Assembly: GCA_043758105.1 (NCBI GenBank)
Contig: JAYVOF010000216.1
Location: 1 to 48,055 of the forward strand
Origin: JANPPS01 sp043758105
GTDB lineage: Bacteria; Pseudomonadota; Alphaproteobacteria; Acetobacterales; Acetobacteraceae
DNA length: 48,055 nucleotides
Direction of reading: 5' to 3'
Made by a program: the position numbers and the translations under genes. Shown one piece after another: positions 16,340-23,614 of this stretch (within the stretch, counting starts at the first letter, position 1; each line of letters opens with the position of its first letter). Under the pieces are notes generated by a model, which saw nothing but the letters and a program-made list of their open reading frames with translations, ran no database searches and was not told the DNA's origin.

Positions 16340-17002
16340 ATGCTGTCACCTTGTGGAGAGATCGTGCGCCGGCACGACCCGGACCGGTTCCTCACCGCGC
16401 TGTTTGCCCCGGCGGCGCGGCGGGAGGCGTTGTTCACTCTGTATGCGTTAAATCATGAACTGGCGCGGGCGCGGGAGGTGGCGCGGGAGCCGATGATGGC
16501 GCTGGTGCGGTTGCAATGGTGGCGGGAGGTGATCGAGGGGGCGCGGCGGCGGCATGAGGTGGCGGGGCCGGTGGGGGAGGCTTTGGATGCAGGGGCTTTG
16601 CTGGCTGCGGATTTGGAGGGGATGATCGCCGGGCGGGAGATGGAGGTGGAGGGGGCGGATTGGCCTGCTTGGATACTCGCGACGGCGGGTGGTGTTGCCG
16701 TGGCGGCCGGAGGTGCCTGTCGTTTCCCTCACCCCGGCCCTCTCCCGGAGGGAGAGGGGGAAGTAAGGCGGCTGGGGGCGGCTTATGGGGTGGCGGGGTT
16801 GTGGCGGGGGGGGCGGATTTCTTTGGAGGAGGCGCGGGGGCAGGGACTGGAGTGGTTGCGGGCCGGGCCTGTGTCGCGGGCGGTGCGGCCGGCGGTGTTG
16901 GTGGCGGCCTTGGCGCGGCGGGATTTGGCGCGGGAGGTGCCGGTGATGAAGCGGGGGCTCGGGGATAAGCTCGCAGTGGTGCGGATGGCGTTTAGTGTTT
17001 GA
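16340..17002 (+). CDS. Phytoene/squalene synthase-like protein carrying an in-frame repeat insert
   Basis: From ATG 16340 the product has about 220 residues and resembles the short squalene/phytoene synthase family proteins: HDPDRFLTALFAPAARREAL, LYALNHELARAREVAREPM and LVRLQWWREVIEGA. The canonical DxxxD prenyl-diphosphate motifs are not intact, as in many short members, some of which are relatives of the mitochondrial complex I assembly factor NDUFAF6, so enzymatic function is doubtful. Residues around 127-143 (CRFPHPGPLPEGEGEVR) are the translation of a genomic palindromic repeat inserted in frame. GTG at 16331 is an alternative start. The 3' end overlaps the convergent RMD1-like gene by 11 bases. 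Confidence 0.7.
   Translation: MLSPCGEIVRRHDPDRFLTALFAPAARREALFTLYALNHELARAREVAREPMMALVRLQWWREVIEGARRRHEVAGPVGEALDAGALLAADLEGMIAGREMEVEGADWPAWILATAGGVAVAAGGACRFPHPGPLPEGEGEVRRLGAAYGVAGLWRGGRISLEEARGQGLEWLRAGPVSRAVRPAVLVAALARRDLAREVPVMKRGLGDKLAVVRMAFSV
16723..16769. repeat. Palindromic repeat, copy 3, inside a coding sequence
   Basis: The 47-base element (stem CCCTCTCCC/GGGAGAGGG) is 45 of 47 bases identical to the copy at 15589-15635 and lies wholly inside the phytoene/squalene synthase-like gene. The reading frame stays open through it and encodes about 16 extra residues rich in Pro, Gly and Glu. Confidence 0.9.
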
Positions 17003-18101
17003 CCAGGGCAAGGATGATTTCGAGCGCGATCAGCAGGATGATCAGCACCTCCATCAGCCCGGCGCGGCTGCTGTTCGCCTCCTCATACAGCGCGGTGTAG
17101 GTATCCTTGATGATGGCGAGTTTGCGGTTCACGGCGGCGCTGACGGTGCGGACGCGGAACAGATCGAGGGCGGAGGTGTAGATGCGCGCGAGATAGACGT
17201 CCTCGGTGACTTGCAGGGCGTTATCGACCTTTTCCGTGAGCTCGGTCACTTCGGCCACCAGGGTGTAGAGTTGCCGGGCGAGGTCGGCGTAGCGGCGGGG
17301 CAGGAGGATGTTCATCGTGCTGCGGGTGGCCTGCACCAGGCCGTACATGCGGGGGAGTTCGTCGTCCAGCAATTCATCGTAATAGCGCATTTCCAATAAT
17401 TGCGCGTTGGCGACCTCCAACACGTCCGCCACGTCGCTATCGCCGCGTGGTTCGTAGATGAAGGCACGGTCCCACGTGACCACGACAAGGTCATCCGTGT
17501 AATAGCTATAGGACTGGCGCAGTAGATCGCGCTTGGCCCCATCCGATAGCGGGCGGTGCTCGCCGGATAGGAGCGGGACGAGGTCCACTTGGTCTTGCAA
17601 CTCGGCGGCGGTTAGCTTTTGACTAAAGGCGTGGACCGTGCCGATCATGTAGTCTTCTTCGATCGCGGAACCGGTCGGGCGCTCGAGCGCCTCGGCCAAC
17701 AGCGCACGGACGCGCGCGAGCAAACCGTCCCAGAGGCGTCCGTCGCCGTCGGTGCCGATATGCGTGTCCATGGCGTTCAGCAGGCCGGTATAGTCGGCCC
17801 ATGACATCTCGACGGTGGGCACGCGGAGGCTGAGGGCGACGACGCCGAAATCATACACGCGGATGGTGACGGCGGCGGTGACGGCGTGGGGGCCGAGCTG
17901 GAGCGGCACCGGGTCGAAGCCGAAGGTGACGGGGGGCACGCCGAACGCCACGGCTTTTTCGGGCGTGGTGACGAGCCGGCTGCGGCTGCTGGCGGTGCCG
18001 GCAGCGCGGGCCCAGATTTCTTCCACCTTCCGGAGGTCGATGGCGTAGGCGATATCAAACAGGCGCAGCGCCACGATGTGGCCGGAACGGACCTCTAGCA
18101 T
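16992..18101 (-). CDS. RMD1/DUF155-like membrane-anchored protein
   Basis: The 369-residue protein has an N-terminal globular part, the segment LVVVTWDRAFIYEP, a long helical region (EVTELTEKVDNALQVTEDVY) and a C-terminal hydrophobic anchor (LMEVLIILLIALEIILALVK). This order, with a C-terminal SSRAGLMEVLIILLIALE-like tail, is that of the RMD1/YagE (DUF155) family, whose eukaryotic members act in mitochondrial translation or meiotic division; the bacterial role is unknown. The ATG lies 3 bases from the palindromic repeat at 18105, which supplies the GGGAGAGGGGGC ribosome site. The gene overlaps the convergent synthase-like gene by 11 bases. Family assignment is moderate. Confidence 0.6.
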   Translation of the reverse strand: MLEVRSGHIVALRLFDIAYAIDLRKVEEIWARAAGTASSRSRLVTTPEKAVAFGVPPVTFGFDPVPLQLGPHAVTAAVTIRVYDFGVVALSLRVPTVEMSWADYTGLLNAMDTHIGTDGDGRLWDGLLARVRALLAEALERPTGSAIEEDYMIGTVHAFSQKLTAAELQDQVDLVPLLSGEHRPLSDGAKRDLLRQSYSYYTDDLVVVTWDRAFIYEPRGDSDVADVLEVANAQLLEMRYYDELLDDELPRMYGLVQATRSTMNILLPRRYADLARQLYTLVAEVTELTEKVDNALQVTEDVYLARIYTSALDLFRVRTVSAAVNRKLAIIKDTYTALYEEANSSRAGLMEVLIILLIALEIILALVKH

Positions 18102-18104
18102 GCC

Positions 18105-18143
18105 CCCTCTCCCGCTGGCGGGAGAGGGTTGGGGTGAGGGTGG
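18105..18143. repeat. Palindromic repeat, copy 4, abutting a start codon
   Basis: A perfect 11-bp stem (CCCTCTCCCGC/GCGGGAGAGGG, 2-base loop) at 18105-18128 with the GGGTGAGGGTGG tail. On the minus strand its purine-rich arm (GGGAGAGGGGGC) lies immediately before the ATG of the RMD1-like gene at 18101 and is the only visible Shine-Dalgarno sequence. It is inverted relative to the copy at 18210-18249. Confidence 0.85.
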
Positions 18144-18209
18144 GGTGGCCGGTATAAGCCTGTCCGGGCATGAAAAGGCTTTATTCTGCCGATGATTGCG
18201 CCCGGCGTT

Positions 18210-18249
18210 TCCACCCTCACCCCGGCCCTCTCCCGCCAGCGGGAGAGGG
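18210..18249. repeat. Palindromic repeat, copy 5, downstream of uvrA
   Basis: A perfect 11-bp stem at 18226-18249 preceded by the CCACCCTCACCCC tail. It is the inverted partner of copy 4 at 18105-18143; the two whole elements match over about 40 bases and could pair into one long stem with a loop of roughly 65 bases. It lies 12 bases past the uvrA stop codon and may help end that transcript. Confidence 0.85.
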
Positions 18250-18261
18250 AGCAGGATGTAC

Positions 18262-21120
18262 TCACGCGCGTTTCCGGCGCTTGGTGGCGGCGGTTTCCAG
18301 CACCGGCAGCAGCGGGCGGAGGAAGCGCCCGGTGTGGCTTTCGGGGTTCATGGCGATCGCTTCGGGGGTACCTTCGGCTACCACGCGGCCGCCGCCTTCG
18401 CCGCCTTCGGGACCTAGATCCAGCACCCAGTCGGCGGTTTTGATGACCTCGAGGTTATGCTCGATCACCACGACTGTATTGCCCTGCGCCACCAGCGCGT
18501 GCAGCACCTCCATCAGCTTGCGAACGTCTTCGAAATGCAGGCCCGTGGTGGGTTCGTCCAAGATATACAGCGTGCGTCCGGTGGCGCGCTTGGCCAATTC
18601 CTTCGACAGCTTGATGCGCTGCGCCTCGCCACCGGACAGGGTGGTGGCCTGTTGGCCGAGGTGGATGTAGCCCAGGCCGACCTTTTGCAGAATGCTCAGC
18701 CGGTCGTGGATGCGGCCGACGGCGGAGAAGAACGGTACGGCTTCGTCGACCGTCATGTTCAGCACGTCGGCGATGGAAAAGCCGCGGAACTTGATATCCA
18801 GCGTCTCGCGGTTATAGCGCTGGCCCTTGCAGGTGTCGCAGGTGACGAAGACGTCCGGCAGGAAGTGCATCTCGATCTTGATGAGGCCGTCACCCTGGCA
18901 GGCCTCACAGCGTCCGCCCTTCACGTTGAAGCTGAATCGGCCGGATTTATAGCCGCGCATCCGGCTCTCCGGCAGCTCGGCGAACCAGTCGCGGATCGGG
19001 GCGAACAGATCGGTGTAGGTGGCCGGGTTGGACCGGGGGGTGCGGCCGATCGGGGATTGGTCGATGTCGATGATCTTGTCGAGCTGGTCCAGCCCCTCCA
19101 CCCGGTCATGCGGCGCCGGGCCCTCGCCAGAGCCCATGAGGCGGCGGGAGGCGGCCTTATACAGCGTGTCGATCACCAGCGTGCTCTTGCCGCCGCCACT
19201 GACGCCGGTGACGCAGGTGAAGGTGCCCAGCGGGAAATCCGCGGTCACATTTTTGAGGTTGTTGCCACGGGCGCCCACCACGCGAACGACGCGCTTGGGG
19301 TCCACGTGGCGGCGCTTCGGGATCGGCACGCTGCGGCGTCCGGACAAATAGTCGCCGGTGAGGCTGGCCGGGTTGGCCGCGACCTCGGCGGGGGTGCCCT
19401 GCGCCACGACGTGGCCGCCCAGCGCGCCGGCGGCCGGACCCATGTCGATCAAGTAGTCGGCGGCGCGGATCGCATCCTCGTCATGCTCCACCACCAGCAC
19501 GGTGTTGCCGAGCGCTTTGAGGCGGCGCAGCGTGCCGAGCAGACGCTCGTTGTCACGCTGATGCAGGCCGATGCTGGGCTCGTCCAAGACATAGAGTACG
19601 CCGGTGAGGCCGGAGCCGATTTGGCTGGCGAGCCGGATACGCTGGCTTTCGCCGCCTGACAGCGTCGTGCTGCCGCGGGCGAGCGTCAGGTATTCCAGGC
19701 CGACATCGACCAGGAATTGCAGTCGCTCCACGATCTCACGCAGGATGCGGTGGGCGATTTCTTTGCGTTGCGGCGTCAGCGTGTCTTCGGCGCCGCGGAA
19801 GAAATCGAGCGCCCGGCGGATCGGCAGGTCCGCCGCCTCTGCCAGATTTTGCCCGGCGATCTTCACAGCCAGCGCCTCGGGCCGCAGGCGCGCCCCGTGG
19901 CACACTTTGCACGGCTTGTCGGCCTGATAGCGGCTCATTTCCTCCCGCACCCAGGCGCTGTCTGTCTCTTTCCAGCGGCGATCGAGGTTGATCAGCACGC
20001 CCTCGAAGGCCTTTTTGACGGAGTACGCGCGGACGCCGTCCTTATAGGTGAACTCGATCTCATCGTCTGTCCCGTAAAGGATCACGTCCCGCACATTCTC
20101 CGGCAGCTCGTGCCAGGGAGTGCGGGTGGTGACTTTGTAGTGTTTGGCGAGGCTGGACAGGGTTTGGTCGTAATAGGGCGATTTGGCGCCGGACCAGGGG
20201 GCCACGGCGCCCTCGGCCAGGCTCACGCGCTCGTCCGGCACGACCAGGCCGGGGTCGAAGAATTGCTCGATGCCGAGGCCGTCGCAGGCCGGGCAGGCGC
20301 CGTGCGGGGAGTTGAAGCTGAACAGCCGCGGCTCGATCTCCTCGATCGTGAAGCCGCTGACTGGGCAGGCGAACCGGGAGCTGAACACGGTCCGCGTGCC
20401 GTCATCGGCGTTTTCGGCATAGACCACGCCGTCCGACATCGCGAGTGCCGCCTCGTAGCTGTCGGCCAGGCGGGTTTGGATGCCGTCTTTGACCACGACG
20501 CGGTCCACCACCGCCTCGATCTCGTGCTTAATCTTGCGGTTCAGCACCGGGACCGCGCCGATGTCGTAGAGGGTGCCGTCCACCTTGACCCGGGTGAAGC
20601 CGCGGCGCTGCAGATCGGCGAGTTCCTTGCGGTATTCGCCCTTGCGGTCGCGGACGACGGGGGCGAGCAGCAAGAGGCGGGTGCCCTCGGGCATGGCAAG
20701 GGTGCGGTCCACCATTTGGCTGACGGTCTGCGCCTCGATCGGCTCGCCGGTGGTGGGGGAGTAGGGCACGCCGACGCGGGCCCAGAGCAGCCGCATGTAG
20801 TCGTGGATTTCGGTGACGGTGCCGACCGTGCTGCGCGGATTGCGGCTGGTGGTTTTTTGCTCGATCGAGATGGCTGGGCTCAGCCCCTCGATGCTGTCCA
20901 CGTCGGGTTTGCCCATCAATTCAAGGAACTGCCGGGCGTAGGCGCTGAGAGATTCGACGTAGCGCCGCTGGCCCTCGGCATAGATGGTGTCGAAGGCGAG
21001 GGAGGATTTGCCGGAGCCGGACAGCCCGGTGATGACCGTCAGGCTGTCGCGCGGGATATCGATATCGATATTCTTGAGGTTGTGCTCGCGCGCGCCGCGC
21101 ACGCGGATGGAGCCGGACAT
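18262..21120 (-). CDS. uvrA: Excinuclease ABC subunit A
   Basis: The 952-residue protein is a full-length UvrA, the damage-recognition ATPase of nucleotide excision repair that acts with UvrB. It opens with MSGSIRVRGAREHNLKNID and the first Walker A GLSGSGKSS (G32-S40), has the first zinc module (CPVSGF ... CPACDGLG), the signature TLSGGESQRIRLASQ, then the second ATPase half with GVSGGGKST, zinc module CEACQGDG ... CDTCKGQRYN and TLSGGEAQRIKLSKEL. Length and domain order are normal. It is divergent from ssb, with a LexA box in the 101-base gap, so SOS induction is expected. Long open frames on the opposite strand are codon-bias shadows. Confidence 0.98.
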   Translation of the reverse strand: MSGSIRVRGAREHNLKNIDIDIPRDSLTVITGLSGSGKSSLAFDTIYAEGQRRYVESLSAYARQFLELMGKPDVDSIEGLSPAISIEQKTTSRNPRSTVGTVTEIHDYMRLLWARVGVPYSPTTGEPIEAQTVSQMVDRTLAMPEGTRLLLLAPVVRDRKGEYRKELADLQRRGFTRVKVDGTLYDIGAVPVLNRKIKHEIEAVVDRVVVKDGIQTRLADSYEAALAMSDGVVYAENADDGTRTVFSSRFACPVSGFTIEEIEPRLFSFNSPHGACPACDGLGIEQFFDPGLVVPDERVSLAEGAVAPWSGAKSPYYDQTLSSLAKHYKVTTRTPWHELPENVRDVILYGTDDEIEFTYKDGVRAYSVKKAFEGVLINLDRRWKETDSAWVREEMSRYQADKPCKVCHGARLRPEALAVKIAGQNLAEAADLPIRRALDFFRGAEDTLTPQRKEIAHRILREIVERLQFLVDVGLEYLTLARGSTTLSGGESQRIRLASQIGSGLTGVLYVLDEPSIGLHQRDNERLLGTLRRLKALGNTVLVVEHDEDAIRAADYLIDMGPAAGALGGHVVAQGTPAEVAANPASLTGDYLSGRRSVPIPKRRHVDPKRVVRVVGARGNNLKNVTADFPLGTFTCVTGVSGGGKSTLVIDTLYKAASRRLMGSGEGPAPHDRVEGLDQLDKIIDIDQSPIGRTPRSNPATYTDLFAPIRDWFAELPESRMRGYKSGRFSFNVKGGRCEACQGDGLIKIEMHFLPDVFVTCDTCKGQRYNRETLDIKFRGFSIADVLNMTVDEAVPFFSAVGRIHDRLSILQKVGLGYIHLGQQATTLSGGEAQRIKLSKELAKRATGRTLYILDEPTTGLHFEDVRKLMEVLHALVAQGNTVVVIEHNLEVIKTADWVLDLGPEGGEGGGRVVAEGTPEAIAMNPESHTGRFLRPLLPVLETAATKRRKRA

Positions 21121-21147
21121 GTAAATTCCTGATGTATTAAGGGCAGT

Positions 21148-21162
21148 GTTCTGGTATCGTTC
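21148..21162. promoter_or_regulatory. LexA (SOS) box shared by uvrA and ssb
   Basis: The sequence GTTC-TGGTATC-GTTC fits the alphaproteobacterial LexA operator GTTC-N7-GTTC exactly. It lies 28 bases upstream of the uvrA start codon and 60 bases upstream of ssb, in the position expected for repression of uvrA and possibly both genes. Confidence 0.8.
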
Positions 21163-21221
21163 ACATCATAGGGCATCGTGCCGTGATATGGTATGGCCGA
21201 GTCTTGGGTGAGGAGCGTGTG

Positions 21222-21707
21222 ATGGCAGGGACAGTCAATAAGGTGATCCTGGTGGGGCGTCTGGGCAAGGACCCGGAAGCTCGCAGCTTTCAGAATGGCG
21301 GCAAGGTCGTGAACATGACCGTTGCCACAAGTGAGACGTGGAATGACAAAGCCTCGGGTGAGCGCAAGGAAAAGACCGAGTGGCACAACGTGGTCATCCG
21401 CGATGAGAAGCTCGCCGAGAACGCCGAAAAATACCTAAAGAAGGGCGCCAGCGTCTATCTCGAGGGTAAGATCGAGACGCGAAAGTGGGTGGATCAGGCC
21501 TCCGGACAGGACCGCTATACCACTGAGATCGTCATTCCGCGTTTCGGTGGTGTAATGACCTTTTTGGGTGGACGGAGTGAAGAGGGCGCTGCACCGGGTG
21601 GCGGGTATCAACCCCGGGAATCGGCGGGGGCACCCCGGTCCGGCGGCGGTGCGCCGTCATGGGAGCCGGCCAAGGGCGGTGATCTCGACGACGAGATTCC
21701 GTTCTAA
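21222..21707 (+). CDS. ssb: Single-stranded DNA-binding protein
   Basis: The 161-residue protein has the OB-fold of bacterial SSB (NKVILVGRLGKDPE, KTEWHNVVIRDEKLAENA, GASVYLEGKIETRKW), a Gly/Pro-rich linker and the acidic tail DLDDEIPF that recruits repair and replication proteins. The start at 21222 is set by AGGAG 7 bases upstream; the open frame extends 13 codons further without support. The uvrA-ssb divergent arrangement with a LexA box is common in Proteobacteria. Confidence 0.97.
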   Translation: MAGTVNKVILVGRLGKDPEARSFQNGGKVVNMTVATSETWNDKASGERKEKTEWHNVVIRDEKLAENAEKYLKKGASVYLEGKIETRKWVDQASGQDRYTTEIVIPRFGGVMTFLGGRSEEGAAPGGGYQPRESAGAPRSGGGAPSWEPAKGGDLDDEIPF

Positions 21708-21738
21708 CGCCGTTTACGGGAAAGCTGAAGGTGGAGGA

Positions 21739-21758
21739 GTATTAACACGGGTATTAAC
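21739..21758. repeat. Two direct GTATTAAC octamers
   Basis: GTATTAAC occurs at 21739-21746 and 21751-21758, a 12-base period, in the AT-rich gap between ssb and the response regulator gene. Direct octamers about one helical turn apart are a common form of response-regulator binding site, so autoregulation by the downstream OmpR-type regulator is possible; this is inference only. Confidence 0.35.
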
Positions 21759-21897
21759 GAACGGTCTTGCTCGCAAAGCGTTTAAAGTGCTAATGATACC
21801 TTAACGATCCCAGGAATGTGATCGGGTCTCACAGCGATTTGCGGGAGTTCATGATGTACGACACCCTCAGCGTCCACCTTTGCCGGCGTTTGTCACA

Positions 21898-22719
21898 ATG
21901 AACGCTGGACCTCCATATAGCGATCTCACGAGCTATCCCCGCGTGCTGGTCGCCGAGCATTTTGCGTCGACGGCGGAGACCCTGTCCCGCGCGCTGGGCC
22001 GTGCAGCGATGCCGAATGCGTGGGCCGACAGTGCCGGTTCGGTGCTGGCGCTGCTGGATAGCTTCCGTCCGCATGTCGTCCTGTTGGATCATAGCATGCC
22101 GGAAGCGGGCGGCTTCCCGCTGTTGAGCCGGGTTGCCGAGCGGCGGGATTGCGGCGTTATCGTGCTGTCCGACCTTGATGATGAACAGGACCGGATCGTC
22201 GGGTTGGAAATGGGGGCGGATGATTTCGTGCTCAAACCGCCGCCGCTGCGGGAGCTGATCGCGCGCATCCGGGCCGTGCATCGCCGGGTCAGCGTCGGAA
22301 TAAGGCTGGAGGCGCGGCTTCCGCATCTGTTGAAGGTGGGCCCGTTGCGGATCAATTTGACCCACCGGACGGTGCAGACGGATGAGGGCCGTCCGATCAC
22401 GTTGACCGGGGCGGAGTTCAATGCCTTGGAGGCGCTGGTGTCGGCGCATGGGTCGCCGGTATCCCGCGACCGTTTGTCGGAGGTCGCGCTGGGCCGTCCG
22501 TGGCGCGCGGACCGCAGTGTGGATCAACTGGTATTCAATCTACGGCACAAATTACCGCGGGACGAGCATGGGGCGTTGCTGATCCAAAGCATCCGCACCG
22601 CCGGGTATTGGCTGCGCGCGCCGGAAATGGCACTAGAGGATGAGGCTAGCATGTCCCCCCAGCCAGCGTCGATGACGTCCCGTGCCTCTGCGATGCCGGC
22701 GTTGGCGCTATTGTCGTAG
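21898..22719 (+). CDS. OmpR/PhoB-family response regulator (orphan)
   Basis: The product (273 residues from ATG 21898) has an N-terminal receiver domain with the phospho-acceptor D64 in VVLLDHSMPEAGG and K113 in VLKPP, and a C-terminal winged-helix DNA-binding domain at about residues 145-240 (ITLTGAEFNALEALVSAHG, RSVDQLVFNLRHKL, IQSIRTAGYWL). The acidic pair after the first strand is VAEHF rather than the usual DD, so metal binding may be weakened. A tail of about 30 residues follows the usual end. No sensor kinase gene is adjacent; the orphan kinase at 7828 is 12 kb away. An in-frame ATG at 21880 is an alternative start. Confidence 0.85.
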   Translation: MNAGPPYSDLTSYPRVLVAEHFASTAETLSRALGRAAMPNAWADSAGSVLALLDSFRPHVVLLDHSMPEAGGFPLLSRVAERRDCGVIVLSDLDDEQDRIVGLEMGADDFVLKPPPLRELIARIRAVHRRVSVGIRLEARLPHLLKVGPLRINLTHRTVQTDEGRPITLTGAEFNALEALVSAHGSPVSRDRLSEVALGRPWRADRSVDQLVFNLRHKLPRDEHGALLIQSIRTAGYWLRAPEMALEDEASMSPQPASMTSRASAMPALALLS

Positions 22720-22758
22720 GTTTATTTCAGCCCTCGCGATGGGAGGTCAAACGCCACT

Positions 22759-23604
22759 CTACGAGGGCGCGATGGTCTCGTCTTCGATGGTGTTGCGAAG
22801 CGTGCCGACGCCGGTGATCTCCACCTCGACGCTGTCGCCGGGCTTCATCCAAAGTGGCGGGACGCGGTAGGCGCCGACGCCGCCGGTGGTGCCGGTGATG
22901 ATGACGTCGCCCGGCACGAGCTCGGTAAAGGTGGAGCAATAGGCGATGAGCTCGGGAATGGTGAAGACGAGGTCATCGATGGTGGCGCGCTGAACCTCGA
23001 TCCCGTTTAGGCGGGTGACGAGGCTGGCGTGGGTAACATCACCGGCCTCGTCGGGGGTGACGAGATAGGGGCCGAAGCCGCCGGTGTGGGGAAAGTTCTT
23101 GCCAGGGGCGAACTGGCTGCTATGGCGCTGCCATTCGCGGATGGAGGCGTCGTTATAGCAGCTATAGCCGGCGATGATCGCGGGGGCATCGGCCGCGGAC
23201 ACGTGGCGGGCCGCGGCACCGATGATGACCGCGAGCTCCCCCTCGAAATCGAGGGTTTCGGAGATCCGGGGACGAATGATCGGCTGGTTATGCCCGGTTT
23301 GGCTGTTGGCCCATCGGGTGAAGATGGTGGGGTGGGTCGGCTTGGGACGCCCACCCTCGAGGATGTGGCTGAGGTAGTTGAGGCCGACGCAGATGATCTT
23401 GTCGGGGTCCGGGATCGGCGGGAGGAACGTGATGTCTGCCAGGCGGTGCCGGGGGCCGGTGGCGCCCTGCAGCGCCGGAAGGTGGCCGAGGGCGGCGCGA
23501 AGGCTGGGGGCCAGGCCAGTGAGGTCGATGACATCATCCCCGTCCACGATCCCCCACGACGGCGATGGTGCGGGGCTTGGCCCGGCAAAGCTCATTAACC
23601 GCAT
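22759..23604 (-). CDS. Fumarylacetoacetate hydrolase family protein
   Basis: From ATG 23604 (AGGAGG 8 bases upstream) the product has 281 residues and the C-terminal FAH fold: CVGLNYLSHILEGG, LDFEGELAVIIGAAARHV with the metal-binding Glu residues, and DVIITGTTGGVGAYRVPP. Such proteins hydrolyse or decarboxylate 2-keto/acylpyruvate compounds, including homologues acting in aromatic meta-cleavage. The small N-terminal domain is present. It follows the DUF429-like gene by 10 bases on the same strand, so the two are probably cotranscribed. The exact substrate is unknown. The open frame runs 50 codons further upstream, into the neighbouring gene, without a start signal. Confidence 0.9.
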   Translation of the reverse strand: MRLMSFAGPSPAPSPSWGIVDGDDVIDLTGLAPSLRAALGHLPALQGATGPRHRLADITFLPPIPDPDKIICVGLNYLSHILEGGRPKPTHPTIFTRWANSQTGHNQPIIRPRISETLDFEGELAVIIGAAARHVSAADAPAIIAGYSCYNDASIREWQRHSSQFAPGKNFPHTGGFGPYLVTPDEAGDVTHASLVTRLNGIEVQRATIDDLVFTIPELIAYCSTFTELVPGDVIITGTTGGVGAYRVPPLWMKPGDSVEVEITGVGTLRNTIEDETIAPS

Positions 23605-23614
23605 GGCAATCCTC

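Noticed and set aside
18457..21132. Long open frames on the plus strand opposite uvrA (about 400 and 470 codons)
   Set aside because: They are antisense to a strongly conserved full-length uvrA, lack ribosome sites, and have the skewed composition of frames mirrored from GC-rich codons.
21743..21756. Possible CtrA box (TTAA-N7-TTAA) between ssb and the response regulator gene
   Set aside because: The spacing between the two TTAA cores is 8, not 7, so the consensus is not met.
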